From Deltaproteobacteria bacterium (GTDB lineage Bacteria; Myxococcota_A; UBA796; SXON01): a DNA stretch of 46,732 bases. Made by a program: the position numbers and the translations under genes. The notes beneath the pieces are model-generated. The model worked only from the letters and a program-made list of their open reading frames with translations, searched no databases and had not been told where the DNA came from. This document shows positions 1 to 6,848 of this stretch, in pieces. Position 1 is the first letter of the stretch. Each line of letters starts with the position of its first letter. The stretch spans positions 1-46,732 of the forward strand of contig BJHF01000052.1 of assembly GCA_014191855.1 (NCBI GenBank). Reading direction: 5' to 3'.

Positions 1-389
1 TCAAGATTCGCTGGCTTTATTCCAGCGCTATCCCCGGGTGACGATCTGCACTAATCTAAATGCCTCACGACTGCCAGTAAATATCGTGCCTTGTTGCTGC
101 AATATCTTGCGATCCGTAACGCGTGGTTCGACTCTTTCACACGGCCAAGCAGGCGGACTCGACTTCGCGGGCGGGCGGCGCCCGTGTGGCGGGCGGCGCC
201 CGTGCGGCGGGCCCGTCGCGCGGGCGCCGCGATGCCAGGCGAAGCCCGCTGGCCCCGACACGCGCGACCTGGCATCGCCCAAATTCGGCCCCGCTCCCCG
301 GGAGCTCGCTCGCGAGTCGCGATATCGCCCCCCGCTCGGGCGGGGCCGCACGGGGCTCGCACAAATCAACAGCCCTGTTAATATGCTTC
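1..389. other. Leading intergenic region, no gene seen
   Basis: No convincing coding frame is present; the open frames here are GC-bias artefacts. The first ~130 bases are richer in A/T than the rest of the window. The stretch holds a perfect 6-bp stem with a 7-base loop (9-27, arms CGCTGG/CCAGCG) that has no following T run, a tandem 18-bp GC repeat (171-206), and a TAATAT hexamer at 379-384. The hexamer could be a -10 element for the gene starting at 390, which would give a nearly leaderless transcript, but no good -35 is visible. Confidence 0.4.
171..206. repeat. Tandem 18-bp GC-rich repeat, two copies
   Basis: Copy 1 is 171-188 and copy 2 is 189-206; they differ at one base near the 3' end, and a partial third copy (GCGGGCCCG) follows. 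Each copy contains the self-complementary core GGGCGGCGCCC. It is upstream of the SdhC-like gene, with no evident coding role. Confidence 0.6.
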
Positions 390-1067
390 ATGCCCCTGCC
401 GTCCGCCCGCGCCGCACAGAGCATCAGCGGCCTCGTCCTCGCCGTCTTCAGTCTCTTCCACCTCCTCAACGTGGCGCTCGCGGTGAAGCCGGGCGCCTAC
501 GACGCCTTTCAGGCGGTCGTGCAGCGGGTGTACCAGCACCCGCTGGTCGAGCCCATCGTGCTCGGCGCGGTCGTGGTGCATGCCGTGATCGGTCTTCGGG
601 AAATGCGCGGGTCGCGAACCCCGACTTCCCGCCTGCCCCTGAGGGAGCGCCTCCAGCGCTGGGCTGGCTGGTACCTGCTGGTGGTGATCGCCGGCCATGT
701 CGGAGCCGTGCGGCTTCTGGCTGTGCTGGAGGGGGCTCCGCCCCACTTCGCGGGGCTGTCGTTCAGCGTCGCCTGGCTCCCTTGGTTGTTCGGGCCTTAC
801 TACCTGGCGTTGGCGCTCGCGGGCCTGTACCACGCCGGCAATGGCGTCGGCGTGGCGGCCGCGCGCCTCGGAGCGCCGGTGGTCGCACGCTGCACGCGCA
901 GCCGCCTGTTCTGGCCCGGCATGGGCGTGGCAGCTGCCGCGCTCGTGCTCGGGCTCGCCGGGATCGCCGGCCTCCTCTACGCGATCGACGATCCGTTCGA
1001 CAATCCGTATGCCGCGGTCTACCGCCGGATGTTTGGTTCCGCTGTCCCCGACGCGGGCAGCCGTTGA
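390..1067 (+). CDS. SdhC-like succinate dehydrogenase/fumarate reductase cytochrome b family membrane protein
   Basis: A 225-residue integral membrane protein with about five hydrophobic helices. Conserved-looking His residues sit inside helices (SLFHLLNV, VVVHAVIGL, IAGHVGAV, LYHAGNGV), the pattern expected of the heme-b membrane anchor of succinate:quinone oxidoreductases. The motif HPLVE between helices also fits that family. I chose the ATG at 390 because the hydrophobic part begins just after it; upstream sequence in this frame is low-complexity Arg/Ala/Gly typical of non-coding GC-rich DNA. No flavoprotein or iron-sulfur subunit gene is nearby, so it may be a stand-alone relative rather than the main SdhC. 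Its stop overlaps the TTG start of the TetR gene (TTGA), so the two are probably co-translated. The family call rests on topology and His placement, not on a search. Confidence 0.55.
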   Translation: MPLPSARAAQSISGLVLAVFSLFHLLNVALAVKPGAYDAFQAVVQRVYQHPLVEPIVLGAVVVHAVIGLREMRGSRTPTSRLPLRERLQRWAGWYLLVVIAGHVGAVRLLAVLEGAPPHFAGLSFSVAWLPWLFGPYYLALALAGLYHAGNGVGVAAARLGAPVVARCTRSRLFWPGMGVAAAALVLGLAGIAGLLYAIDDPFDNPYAAVYRRMFGSAVPDAGSR

Positions 1068-1669
1068 AGCGCGGTCGCCCGCCGGGCGGCAGCCCCGACA
1101 CGAGCGACCGTATCCTGGCGGCGGCGGCCGAGGAGTTCGCGGGACACGGTCTCGCCGGCGCCCGCACGGTGCGGATCGCTCGGAGCGCCGGGGTCACGCA
1201 TGCGATGTTGCACTACTACTTCCGCAGTAAGGATGAGCTGTATCGTTCGGTGCTGGCCTCGCTCGGCGCGGAGTTCGAGCGCGCGATGCTTGAGGCGATC
1301 CGGGGTGCCGCCGCGCCGATGGACATGCCCGCTCTCGTCGTCACCCTGTTCGAGGGGCTTGCCGCCAACCGCGCGTACGTGCGGATGGTGCTCTGGGATC
1401 TGGCCGCCGGCGGCGGCCAGTCGCGCACCCTGCCGCTCCCCACCCTCACGGCCCTCGACGCGGGCCTGCTCCAACGGCTCCCGGCCGGCGTGGATCTGCG
1501 CCAGGTCCTCACGACTTTGCTCGGGGCCACCGTGATCTATTTCTTCGACGATCCGCTCCTTGAGCGGCTGTTCGAGGGCGACCGCTTCGCGGCGAACGCC
1601 TTGTCCGAGCGGGCGGAGCACCTTCGCCGGCTCGCGACGGTGATGCTCGCCGCGGGCGCGCCGGAGTAG
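1064..1669 (+). CDS. TetR/AcrR family transcriptional regulator
   Basis: A 201-residue one-component regulator. The N-terminal helix-turn-helix is clear: ILAAAAEEFAGHGLAGARTV, then IARSAGVTHAMLHYYFRSKD, which matches the TetR signature ending in the Y-Y-F-x-S-K-x-x-L recognition helix. The C-terminal two thirds is a helical ligand-binding and dimerisation region with the variable sequence usual in this family, so the ligand cannot be guessed. The start is the TTG at 1064, overlapping the stop of the SdhC-like gene as TTGA; this places the Arg-rich arm (KRGRPPG) directly before the helix-turn-helix. Translational coupling suggests it regulates, or is regulated with, the membrane cytochrome gene. 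Confidence 0.85.
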   Translation: MKRGRPPGGSPDTSDRILAAAAEEFAGHGLAGARTVRIARSAGVTHAMLHYYFRSKDELYRSVLASLGAEFERAMLEAIRGAAAPMDMPALVVTLFEGLAANRAYVRMVLWDLAAGGGQSRTLPLPTLTALDAGLLQRLPAGVDLRQVLTTLLGATVIYFFDDPLLERLFEGDRFAANALSERAEHLRRLATVMLAAGAPE

Positions 1670-1691
1670 CGTCCGTGGCGCGGGCCGCGGT

Positions 1692-2219
1692 TCAGCCCCG
1701 AACCTCATACCGCACCTGCACCAGCCCGCTCGGCCAGCTCCGCGACTCGATGAGCTGGAGCGCGGTTTCGGGAAGCCCGCTGTCAAACAACCGAATCCCG
1801 TCGCCGAGGATCACCGGGATCACCGAGATCGTGAGGTCCTGAACGAGCCCCGCAGCGAGGCACTGACGGATCACAACGCCCCCGTCTACATACACGCGCT
1901 TGGCTCCCATCGTCGCAAGCTCATCGAACACGTCAGCCACGGGGCCGGCGCGCAAAAGCTCACCGTGATCGGCCGCTGTGTCTCGATGTGTGAGCACCAC
2001 CACGCGCTTCCCTTCATAGGGCCACTCGGGGAAGGCAAGGCAGGAGTCCCAGGTGCCGCGGCCGATCAGCATCGTGTCGATCCCGGCGGAAAATGCGGCG
2101 AACCCGTAGTCCTCGCCGGGTTGGTTCACGACCTCGAGCCAGTCGAGGCCGCCATCGGCGCGCGCGATGTAGCCGTCGAGGCTGGTGGCGATGAACACGG
2201 AGCCGAGGGGGCGTGGCAT
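1692..2219 (-). CDS. Dihydrofolate reductase family protein (RibD C-terminal-like)
   Basis: A 175-residue protein of the RibD C-terminal/YwjB-like reductase family, which has a DHFR fold and binds NADPH. Family marks are the N-terminal strand and loop VFIATSLDGYIARADGGLDW, the central LIGRGTWDSC segment, the strand VVVLTHRD, and the C-terminal block RVYVDGGVVIRQCLAAGLVQ followed by ISVIPVILGDGIRLF. Length is normal for single-domain members. The start is the ATG at 2219 because the conserved first strand begins a few residues later. It is monocistronic, between the convergent TetR gene and a divergent lipoprotein gene. Its substrate is unknown; these proteins are often annotated only as dihydrofolate reductase family. 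Confidence 0.85.
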   Translation of the reverse strand: MPRPLGSVFIATSLDGYIARADGGLDWLEVVNQPGEDYGFAAFSAGIDTMLIGRGTWDSCLAFPEWPYEGKRVVVLTHRDTAADHGELLRAGPVADVFDELATMGAKRVYVDGGVVIRQCLAAGLVQDLTISVIPVILGDGIRLFDSGLPETALQLIESRSWPSGLVQVRYEVRG

Positions 2220-2252
2220 CTCCCTCTCTATCCGCCGGGATATCAGTTCCGG

Positions 2253-2666
2253 ATGCTCCTCCTCCTCGTCTTCGCCCTCGGCTGCGCCAAGGGCACTGAG
2301 CCCGGTCCCGAAGCGCCGCCGCCCGCCGCGGATGCCACGGCGGCCACCGCCCCCGCCCCCGAGCCTGTGGTCCTCGGCGCCCTCGGCGAGGCCGGCCCCG
2401 GGGCAGAGCTCACGCTCATGGGCCCCGCCGACCCCGCCGCGGCCGACCTCGCCTGTCGCCAGCGCGTGGAGGGCACGTCGACCGACGGAGAATGCAAGTC
2501 CGATGCGGACTGCGCTCGCGCCGGCTGTTCGCAGGAGGTGTGCGTGTCCGCTACCGTCGCGCCCACGCTCAACACCACCTGCGAAAAGCTCCCCTGCTTC
2601 GCCGAGCTCGACACCTGCGGGTGCGTATCCGGCACCTGCTCCTGGACCTGGAAGAAAGCCCAATGA
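2253..2666 (+). CDS. Eight-cysteine-cluster lipoprotein
   Basis: A 137-residue exported lipoprotein. The signal peptide is short (MLLLLVFALGC), with lipobox ALGC and the lipidated Cys at residue 11. An Ala/Pro-rich spacer of about 35 residues follows, then a compact Cys-rich domain with ten Cys between residues 68 and 130. The domain includes C-K-S-D-A-D-C, A-G-C-S-Q-E-V-C, T-T-C-E and C-G-C-V-S-G-T-C-S-W. This order (CxxDxDC, GCxxxxC, TTCE, CGCxxGxCxW) is the pattern of the eight-cysteine-cluster family found in Myxococcota; its function is not known. The gene overlaps the downstream subtilisin-like protease start by four bases (ATGA), so the two are likely made together. A role as inhibitor, chaperone or partner of that protease is inference only. 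Confidence 0.8.
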   Translation: MLLLLVFALGCAKGTEPGPEAPPPAADATAATAPAPEPVVLGALGEAGPGAELTLMGPADPAAADLACRQRVEGTSTDGECKSDADCARAGCSQEVCVSATVAPTLNTTCEKLPCFAELDTCGCVSGTCSWTWKKAQ

Positions 2667-4261
2667 AACGCTCCATCCTCGTGATCGTGGCCCCGATGCT
2701 TGGTTTTGTGCTCGCGTGCGGGGGAGGCGATGCGCCGCCGGTCGTGGTGCCGGCCGCTCCGGCTGTTGCCACGCCTGCGGCCCCCACGGCCGAGCTCGCT
2801 TCCGCCTCCGGCAGCGACATCGTGTCGGGGCCGAACGTGCGCGCCGCCCGGACTCGCCGCGCTCCGCCAACGGAGATCGCCGACACGACGATCCGCGGGC
2901 GCTACGTGATGAAGCTCAAGAAGGGCGGGGCAGGCGCCAAGGTGGGCGCCGACGGTCGGCTTGCGACGGGCAACCCGCGGCTCGATGGGGTGCTCGGGAA
3001 GGCGAAGATGCGGAAGGCGCGGGCGGTGCACCGGCGCGGCAAGCACGGAGACAGTGGGTTGTACGCCGTGGATGGTGATGACGACGCGGGCTTCAAGAGC
3101 CTGTCGACTGATCCCGATGTCGAGTGGATCGAGCCGGTTCAACGCTACGAACTCACGGGCTACTCCGATCCGTACTACCGCTACCAGTGGAACATGAGCG
3201 AGCTCTCGCTTGAGGCGGTCCACGCCCGCACGCAGGGGCAGGGCGTGATCGTGGCGGTGGTGGACTCGGGCGTGAGCCGTGGCTCGGACTCGCCGGTAAA
3301 CCTGCTCCCCGGCTGGGACTTTCAGGACGACGACGCGGATGCTTCCGACACAGCGGCGGCCACGGGCTCCCCTTCGGGCTCGCACGGCACCCATGTGGCG
3401 GGCACCATCGCGCAGGCGAGCAACAACGGCGTCGGCGTGACGGGCATCGCGCCGATGGCCTCGATCCTGCCGGTTCGCGTGGGCGATTACAACGGCATCA
3501 CCAGCGAGAACATCGCCGAGGGCATCGAGTGGGCGGTGGACAACGGCGCCAACGTGATCAACATCAGCATCGGTGGCAGCGACTCGCGGGTGGTGAAAGA
3601 AGCCTGTCAGTACGCCTACGATCACGGTGTCGTGGTCGTCGCCGCATCAGGGAACGACGGCTACGACGGTCGGGTGTCGTATCCGGCGGCCTACCCCACG
3701 GTGATCGCGGTTGGCGCGCACGACGCGGGCCTCAAGGAGACCAGCTACTCGAACAACGGCGCCCAACTCGCGCTTCTCGCGCCGGGCGGCGATTCCACCC
3801 AGGACGCGAACCGCGACGGGCAGCCCGACGGCATCCTGCAAGGCACCGTCGGCGCGAGCGGCTGGGGCTACGCGATGCTGGAAGGCACGTCCATGGCCTC
3901 GCCGCACGTCGCCGGTGCCGCGGCGCTGCTGATCGCCTCTGGCGTGAAGGGGCCCGACGCAGTGCGTGCGGCGCTCCTGAGCGGCTCCACCCAGTCCGGA
4001 AGCTTCCACGTGCTCAATATCATCGGCGCCCTCGACTTTGCGGCGACAGGCGTAACGCCGGTGGCGAGCGTGGCGCCCGCGCCGGGCAAGGGGCCCGCCG
4101 CTGCGGTGCCGCCGGAGGGGCGCGGCGGCCGCAAGGGGAAGGCTGCGGGCGGAGCGGGCCGTCCGGCCGAAGGCGTCGAGCCAGCGGCGCGCGGCAAAGG
4201 TGCGGCGGGCGTGGCGCCGAAGGGGAAGGGGAACGGGCGGAAGCGGCCGGGCGGGGAGTAG
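2663..4261 (+). CDS. S8 family (subtilisin-like) serine protease lipoprotein
   Basis: A 532-residue exported protease. Residues 1-19 are a lipoprotein signal with lipobox VLAC (Cys19), followed by an Ala/Pro/Val linker. Residues ~75-165 look like an inhibitory propeptide, ending in DPDVEWIEPVQRYEL as in I9-type prodomains. The catalytic domain spans ~175-445: Asp201 in AVVDSGVS, His241 in SHGTHVAGT, oxyanion Asn331 in AASGNDG and Ser410 in GTSMASPHVAGAAALL, so the triad is complete. After ~450 comes a low-complexity Ala/Pro/Gly/Lys/Arg tail of about 80 residues, strongly basic, which might bind a surface polymer or nucleic acid. The ATG at 2663 overlaps the stop of the eight-Cys lipoprotein gene. 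It probably acts in the periplasm or at the outer surface. Confidence 0.95.
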   Translation: MKRSILVIVAPMLGFVLACGGGDAPPVVVPAAPAVATPAAPTAELASASGSDIVSGPNVRAARTRRAPPTEIADTTIRGRYVMKLKKGGAGAKVGADGRLATGNPRLDGVLGKAKMRKARAVHRRGKHGDSGLYAVDGDDDAGFKSLSTDPDVEWIEPVQRYELTGYSDPYYRYQWNMSELSLEAVHARTQGQGVIVAVVDSGVSRGSDSPVNLLPGWDFQDDDADASDTAAATGSPSGSHGTHVAGTIAQASNNGVGVTGIAPMASILPVRVGDYNGITSENIAEGIEWAVDNGANVINISIGGSDSRVVKEACQYAYDHGVVVVAASGNDGYDGRVSYPAAYPTVIAVGAHDAGLKETSYSNNGAQLALLAPGGDSTQDANRDGQPDGILQGTVGASGWGYAMLEGTSMASPHVAGAAALLIASGVKGPDAVRAALLSGSTQSGSFHVLNIIGALDFAATGVTPVASVAPAPGKGPAAAVPPEGRGGRKGKAAGGAGRPAEGVEPAARGKGAAGVAPKGKGNGRKRPGGE

Positions 4262-4279
4262 CGTCGGGCGGAGCCTCGC

Positions 4280-4864
4280 TCACCCCTCAAAGAACGCATC
4301 CGCCTTTGGGAGGTGCTGGATCACGGCGTCGAGAAAACGTCGGCGAACCTCGGGGGTTACCTTGCCTGGCGCGTCGTGGGAGATCTCGATGGAGCCATCG
4401 AGGGGGCGCTCGATGAGGACGGTGATGGTCTCGTAGCCGCCGCCCCGGTCGGCGATTGCCACCCAGGCGCGCGGATCGACCTCGGGCGCCGGTTCCACCA
4501 CGACGTTCGGATCGACGGCGTCGAGGTTCTGCAGGTGCCCCGAGAAGCCGTAGCTCGCCTTTGTGGTTCCCCGACCCGCGCTCAGATCGACGGAGAACGC
4601 GCGGGGAACGCCAAAGTCGGCCTCGCACACCTCAAAATAGTCGCTGTCGAAGTGATGTACGAATGGCCTCTCCACCTCGTGGCCGACCAGCGCCTCGATT
4701 TCGCTCTGGGAGAAGAGCTGCGCGCATTCGGTCTGGAGGTACCAGAGCTGCTTGACCGATGGCCAGAGGATCGCGCCGAGCACGCCGACGGGCAGCGCCA
4801 GAAGCCGGAGCAGCAGGCGATTGGTGTACCAGGGAGGAGACTCGGGTTGATCGCCGAAGAGCAT
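4280..4864 (-). CDS. Unknown protein with one N-terminal membrane segment
   Basis: A 194-residue protein that I do not recognise. Residues ~16-35 form one hydrophobic segment (LLLRLLALPVGVLGAILW) after a short polar start, so it is probably membrane-anchored, with the rest on one side of the membrane. The soluble part is mixed alpha/beta and acidic, with YFEVCEADFGVPRAFSVDL and ITVLIERPLDGSIEI looking like beta strands, and no catalytic motif that I know. I chose the ATG at 4864; the frame stays open upstream to 5029, but that part is Arg/Pro/Ser-rich and lacks a signal. It is convergent with the protease gene (18 bases apart) and divergent from the lipoprotein gene at 4937. Confidence 0.6.
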   Translation of the reverse strand: MLFGDQPESPPWYTNRLLLRLLALPVGVLGAILWPSVKQLWYLQTECAQLFSQSEIEALVGHEVERPFVHHFDSDYFEVCEADFGVPRAFSVDLSAGRGTTKASYGFSGHLQNLDAVDPNVVVEPAPEVDPRAWVAIADRGGGYETITVLIERPLDGSIEISHDAPGKVTPEVRRRFLDAVIQHLPKADAFFEG

Positions 4865-4936
4865 GGGGCGGAGGTATCCGGTCGGGAGGTGGGTGGCGCT
4901 TCGACGCTGGGATAGTGGGCAAACAGGGGGGCTCAG

Positions 4937-5365
4937 ATGCGTGGTTTGGTCGCTTTGGCGTTGATCGGCTGTGAGCCCGTGGCTTTGGAGTCGGAAGACA
5001 GCGCGTTTGTGGACGACGGCGAGCCGCACGTGTTCATCACGTCACCCGACGCGGGCGCCGACACCGACGATTGCCTGACGATCGGCGTTGATCTCTACAA
5101 TTTCGAGGTCGTGAGCCCCGTGGACGAGCCCACCGTCGTGGAGGGGCACGGTCACTACCACGTGGTGTTCGACGCCCGATACATCGACTGCGAAGCGGAC
5201 ACGTGCGAGGTGCCTTTGTCCTCGTTCGAGGCGGGAGATGTGACGATCCTCGCGCGGCTGGTGGGGAACGACCACGCGGACGTGCTCAACACCGACGGCG
5301 AGCAGGTGGAGGACAGCCGGGAGTTCTCCTACTCGGGGGAGGCCTGCCCGGAGGGGGAGGGGTAG
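4937..5365 (+). CDS. Small lipoprotein, possibly DUF4399-like
   Basis: A 142-residue lipoprotein with a very short signal (MRGLVALALIGC; lipobox ALIGC, Cys12). The mature part is acidic and beta-rich. It contains HVFITSPDAGADTDDCLTI, GHGHYHVVFDARYIDCEADT and VTILARLVGNDHADV. The His-rich GHGHYHVVFD segment inside an immunoglobulin-like frame resembles DUF4399-type proteins, whose hallmark is a GHHHLLID-like strand; that similarity is by eye only. Cys residues at about 52, 86, 91 and 135 could form disulfides. A run of G bases just upstream (AGGGGGG) serves as ribosome binding site. No partner gene is apparent, and the function is unknown. Confidence 0.6.
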   Translation: MRGLVALALIGCEPVALESEDSAFVDDGEPHVFITSPDAGADTDDCLTIGVDLYNFEVVSPVDEPTVVEGHGHYHVVFDARYIDCEADTCEVPLSSFEAGDVTILARLVGNDHADVLNTDGEQVEDSREFSYSGEACPEGEG

Positions 5366-5436
5366 GGCGATCCGGGCGAGGTGCCGGGCCCGGTCCCGTT
5401 GCCGCGTGTGCGTCGCCGCACCTCGCGGGGGAAGGG

Positions 5437-6237
5437 CTAGATCGGAGCGGCGCCGCCCCAATACCGGACTGGATTTCGCGCCGCCCACCCGATGAGCGGC
5501 AGCTCCGCGGCGGCCGCCGCGTCAACGGCCAGGCTCGTCGCCGCGCCGAACACCACGAGGCAGCCGATACCGGCGGCGACCGCCTTCTGGACGATCTCGA
5601 AGCCCGCGCGGCTCGAAACCACGAGTCCAAGCCCGATGCAGTCCCCTTCGCTGCGGAGACGGGCGCCGATCACCTTGTCTACGGCGTTGTGCCGGCCGAT
5701 GTCTTCGCGCGTAACGAGCAGCGCGCCATCGCGACCGAACAAGCCCGCGCCGTGAACACCGCCGGTTTGTTGAAACGCGGCCATCGCGGCGGTGAGCCCC
5801 GTCACTGCCGCCGCGAGGGCCACATCGCTCGGAACCCAGCCCGGCCCCCGCGACTTGGGGTGCGGGAGTCGATCGAGCGAGGCCGCCCCGCACAAGCCGC
5901 AGCTTGAGCTGGTGAACAGGGCGCGGTCGGCGCTTCGGGCGCGCGCGGCGGGCACGCCCTCCGCGAGCCGCACGTCCACCACGTTCTCGGCGACCTGCGC
6001 CATCGCGCGCACATCGTCCCAGCCGTCGATCACGGCTTCGCCGAGCAAGAATCCTGCGGCAAGGTCGCGCTCGTGGCCGGGGGTGCGCATCGTGAGCACC
6101 GCGGCGATGCCCTCAATCCGGAGCTCCATTGGCTCCTCCACCGCCACGACGTCCTCGCTCGCGCCGCCGGCGTGCAGGACGGCGACGCGCCGGGTTGCGG
6201 GCTGGGACGGCTCGGTGGGCACGGGGGCAGTTATCAT
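5437..6237 (-). CDS. fdhD: FdhD, sulfur carrier for formate dehydrogenase activation
   Basis: About 266 residues. FdhD takes sulfur from IscS and passes it to the molybdenum or tungsten bis-MGD cofactor of formate dehydrogenase. Family marks: ELRIEGIAAVLTMRTPGHERDLAAGFLLGE near the N-terminus (residues listed in two parts: ELRIEGIAAVLTMRTPG and HERDLAAGFLLGE), the catalytic Cys pair in SSSCGLCGAAS (residues ~113 and 116), TGGVHGAGLF, REDIGRHNAVDKVIG, and SSRAGFEIVQKAVAAGI near the end. All blocks are present and length is normal. The start is ATG 6237; another in-frame ATG is at 6249. No formate dehydrogenase gene is in the window. The divergent paiB-like gene begins 10-12 bases away, so the two start regions overlap or abut. 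Confidence 0.95.
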   Translation of the reverse strand: MITAPVPTEPSQPATRRVAVLHAGGASEDVVAVEEPMELRIEGIAAVLTMRTPGHERDLAAGFLLGEAVIDGWDDVRAMAQVAENVVDVRLAEGVPAARARSADRALFTSSSCGLCGAASLDRLPHPKSRGPGWVPSDVALAAAVTGLTAAMAAFQQTGGVHGAGLFGRDGALLVTREDIGRHNAVDKVIGARLRSEGDCIGLGLVVSSRAGFEIVQKAVAAGIGCLVVFGAATSLAVDAAAAAELPLIGWAARNPVRYWGGAAPI

Positions 6238-6247
6238 GGCCCGACCC

Positions 6248-6838
6248 ATGTACCGCCCGCCCTACACGCGCGCCGACGATCCAGCCGTCGCCTACGAGAT
6301 CGCCGACGCCCACCCGTTCGCCACGCTGGTGAGCACCGGCGCCGACGGCGATCCTCAGGTGAGCCACGTGCCGCTGCTTCGGGATGGGGACACGCTGGTC
6401 GGGCACCTCGCGCGCGCCAACCCGCACCTGCACGTGCTCGGCGGCCGCGCCCTCGCGATCTTTCACGGCCCGCACGCCTACGTGTCTCCAACGTGGTATC
6501 GCACCCCCGGAACGAACGTTCCAACCTGGAATTACGTCACGGCGCACTTCACGGGGCGGGTTGAGCTGCTGGATGAGGAGGCCTCGGCCCAGGCGCTCGA
6601 CACGCTGGTGCAACGCTTCGAGGCGGAGTGGACCACCGATGCAGCCGTGCGCGCGCGGTTGGTGAACGCGATCGTGGGTTTTCGCATCGTCGTCGACCGG
6701 GTGGAGGCGAAGCTCAAGCTCAGCCAGAACCGGGAGCACGAGGATGCGGCCCGGGTTGCGGAGGCGCTGCGCCGAGCCGAGCCCGCCCTGTCCACCTGGA
6801 TGCGCCGGGTGATGGAGTCGCCGCCGGAGGAGGGGTAG
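6248..6838 (+). CDS. PaiB-type FMN-binding negative transcriptional regulator family protein
   Basis: A 196-residue protein of the PaiB family (FMN-binding split barrel). It starts MYRPPYTRADDP, the typical beginning of this family (MYxPxxF/Y), so I prefer the ATG at 6248 over the one at 6236. Other family blocks: ADAHPFATLVSTGADGDPQV, SHVPLLRDG, LVGHLARANPHLHVL, ALAIFHGPHAYVSPTWY, VPTWNYVTAHFTG, VNAIVGFRIVVDRVEAKLKL and the C-terminal SQNREHED. PaiB in Bacillus is described as a repressor of sporulation and protease genes; many relatives are probably flavin-binding enzymes or regulators of unknown target. It is divergent from fdhD, with start codons essentially back to back. Confidence 0.9.
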   Translation: MYRPPYTRADDPAVAYEIADAHPFATLVSTGADGDPQVSHVPLLRDGDTLVGHLARANPHLHVLGGRALAIFHGPHAYVSPTWYRTPGTNVPTWNYVTAHFTGRVELLDEEASAQALDTLVQRFEAEWTTDAAVRARLVNAIVGFRIVVDRVEAKLKLSQNREHEDAARVAEALRRAEPALSTWMRRVMESPPEEG

Positions 6839-6848
6839 CCGCGCGAGC

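Noticed and set aside
9..27. Hairpin CGCTGG-N7-CCAGCG as a transcription terminator
   Set aside because: The stem is only 6 bp and no T run follows, so terminator function is not supported.
1965..2252. Extending the eight-Cys lipoprotein start upstream to 1965
   Set aside because: The upstream part is antisense to the RibD-like gene, and the lipoprotein signal begins at ATG 2253.
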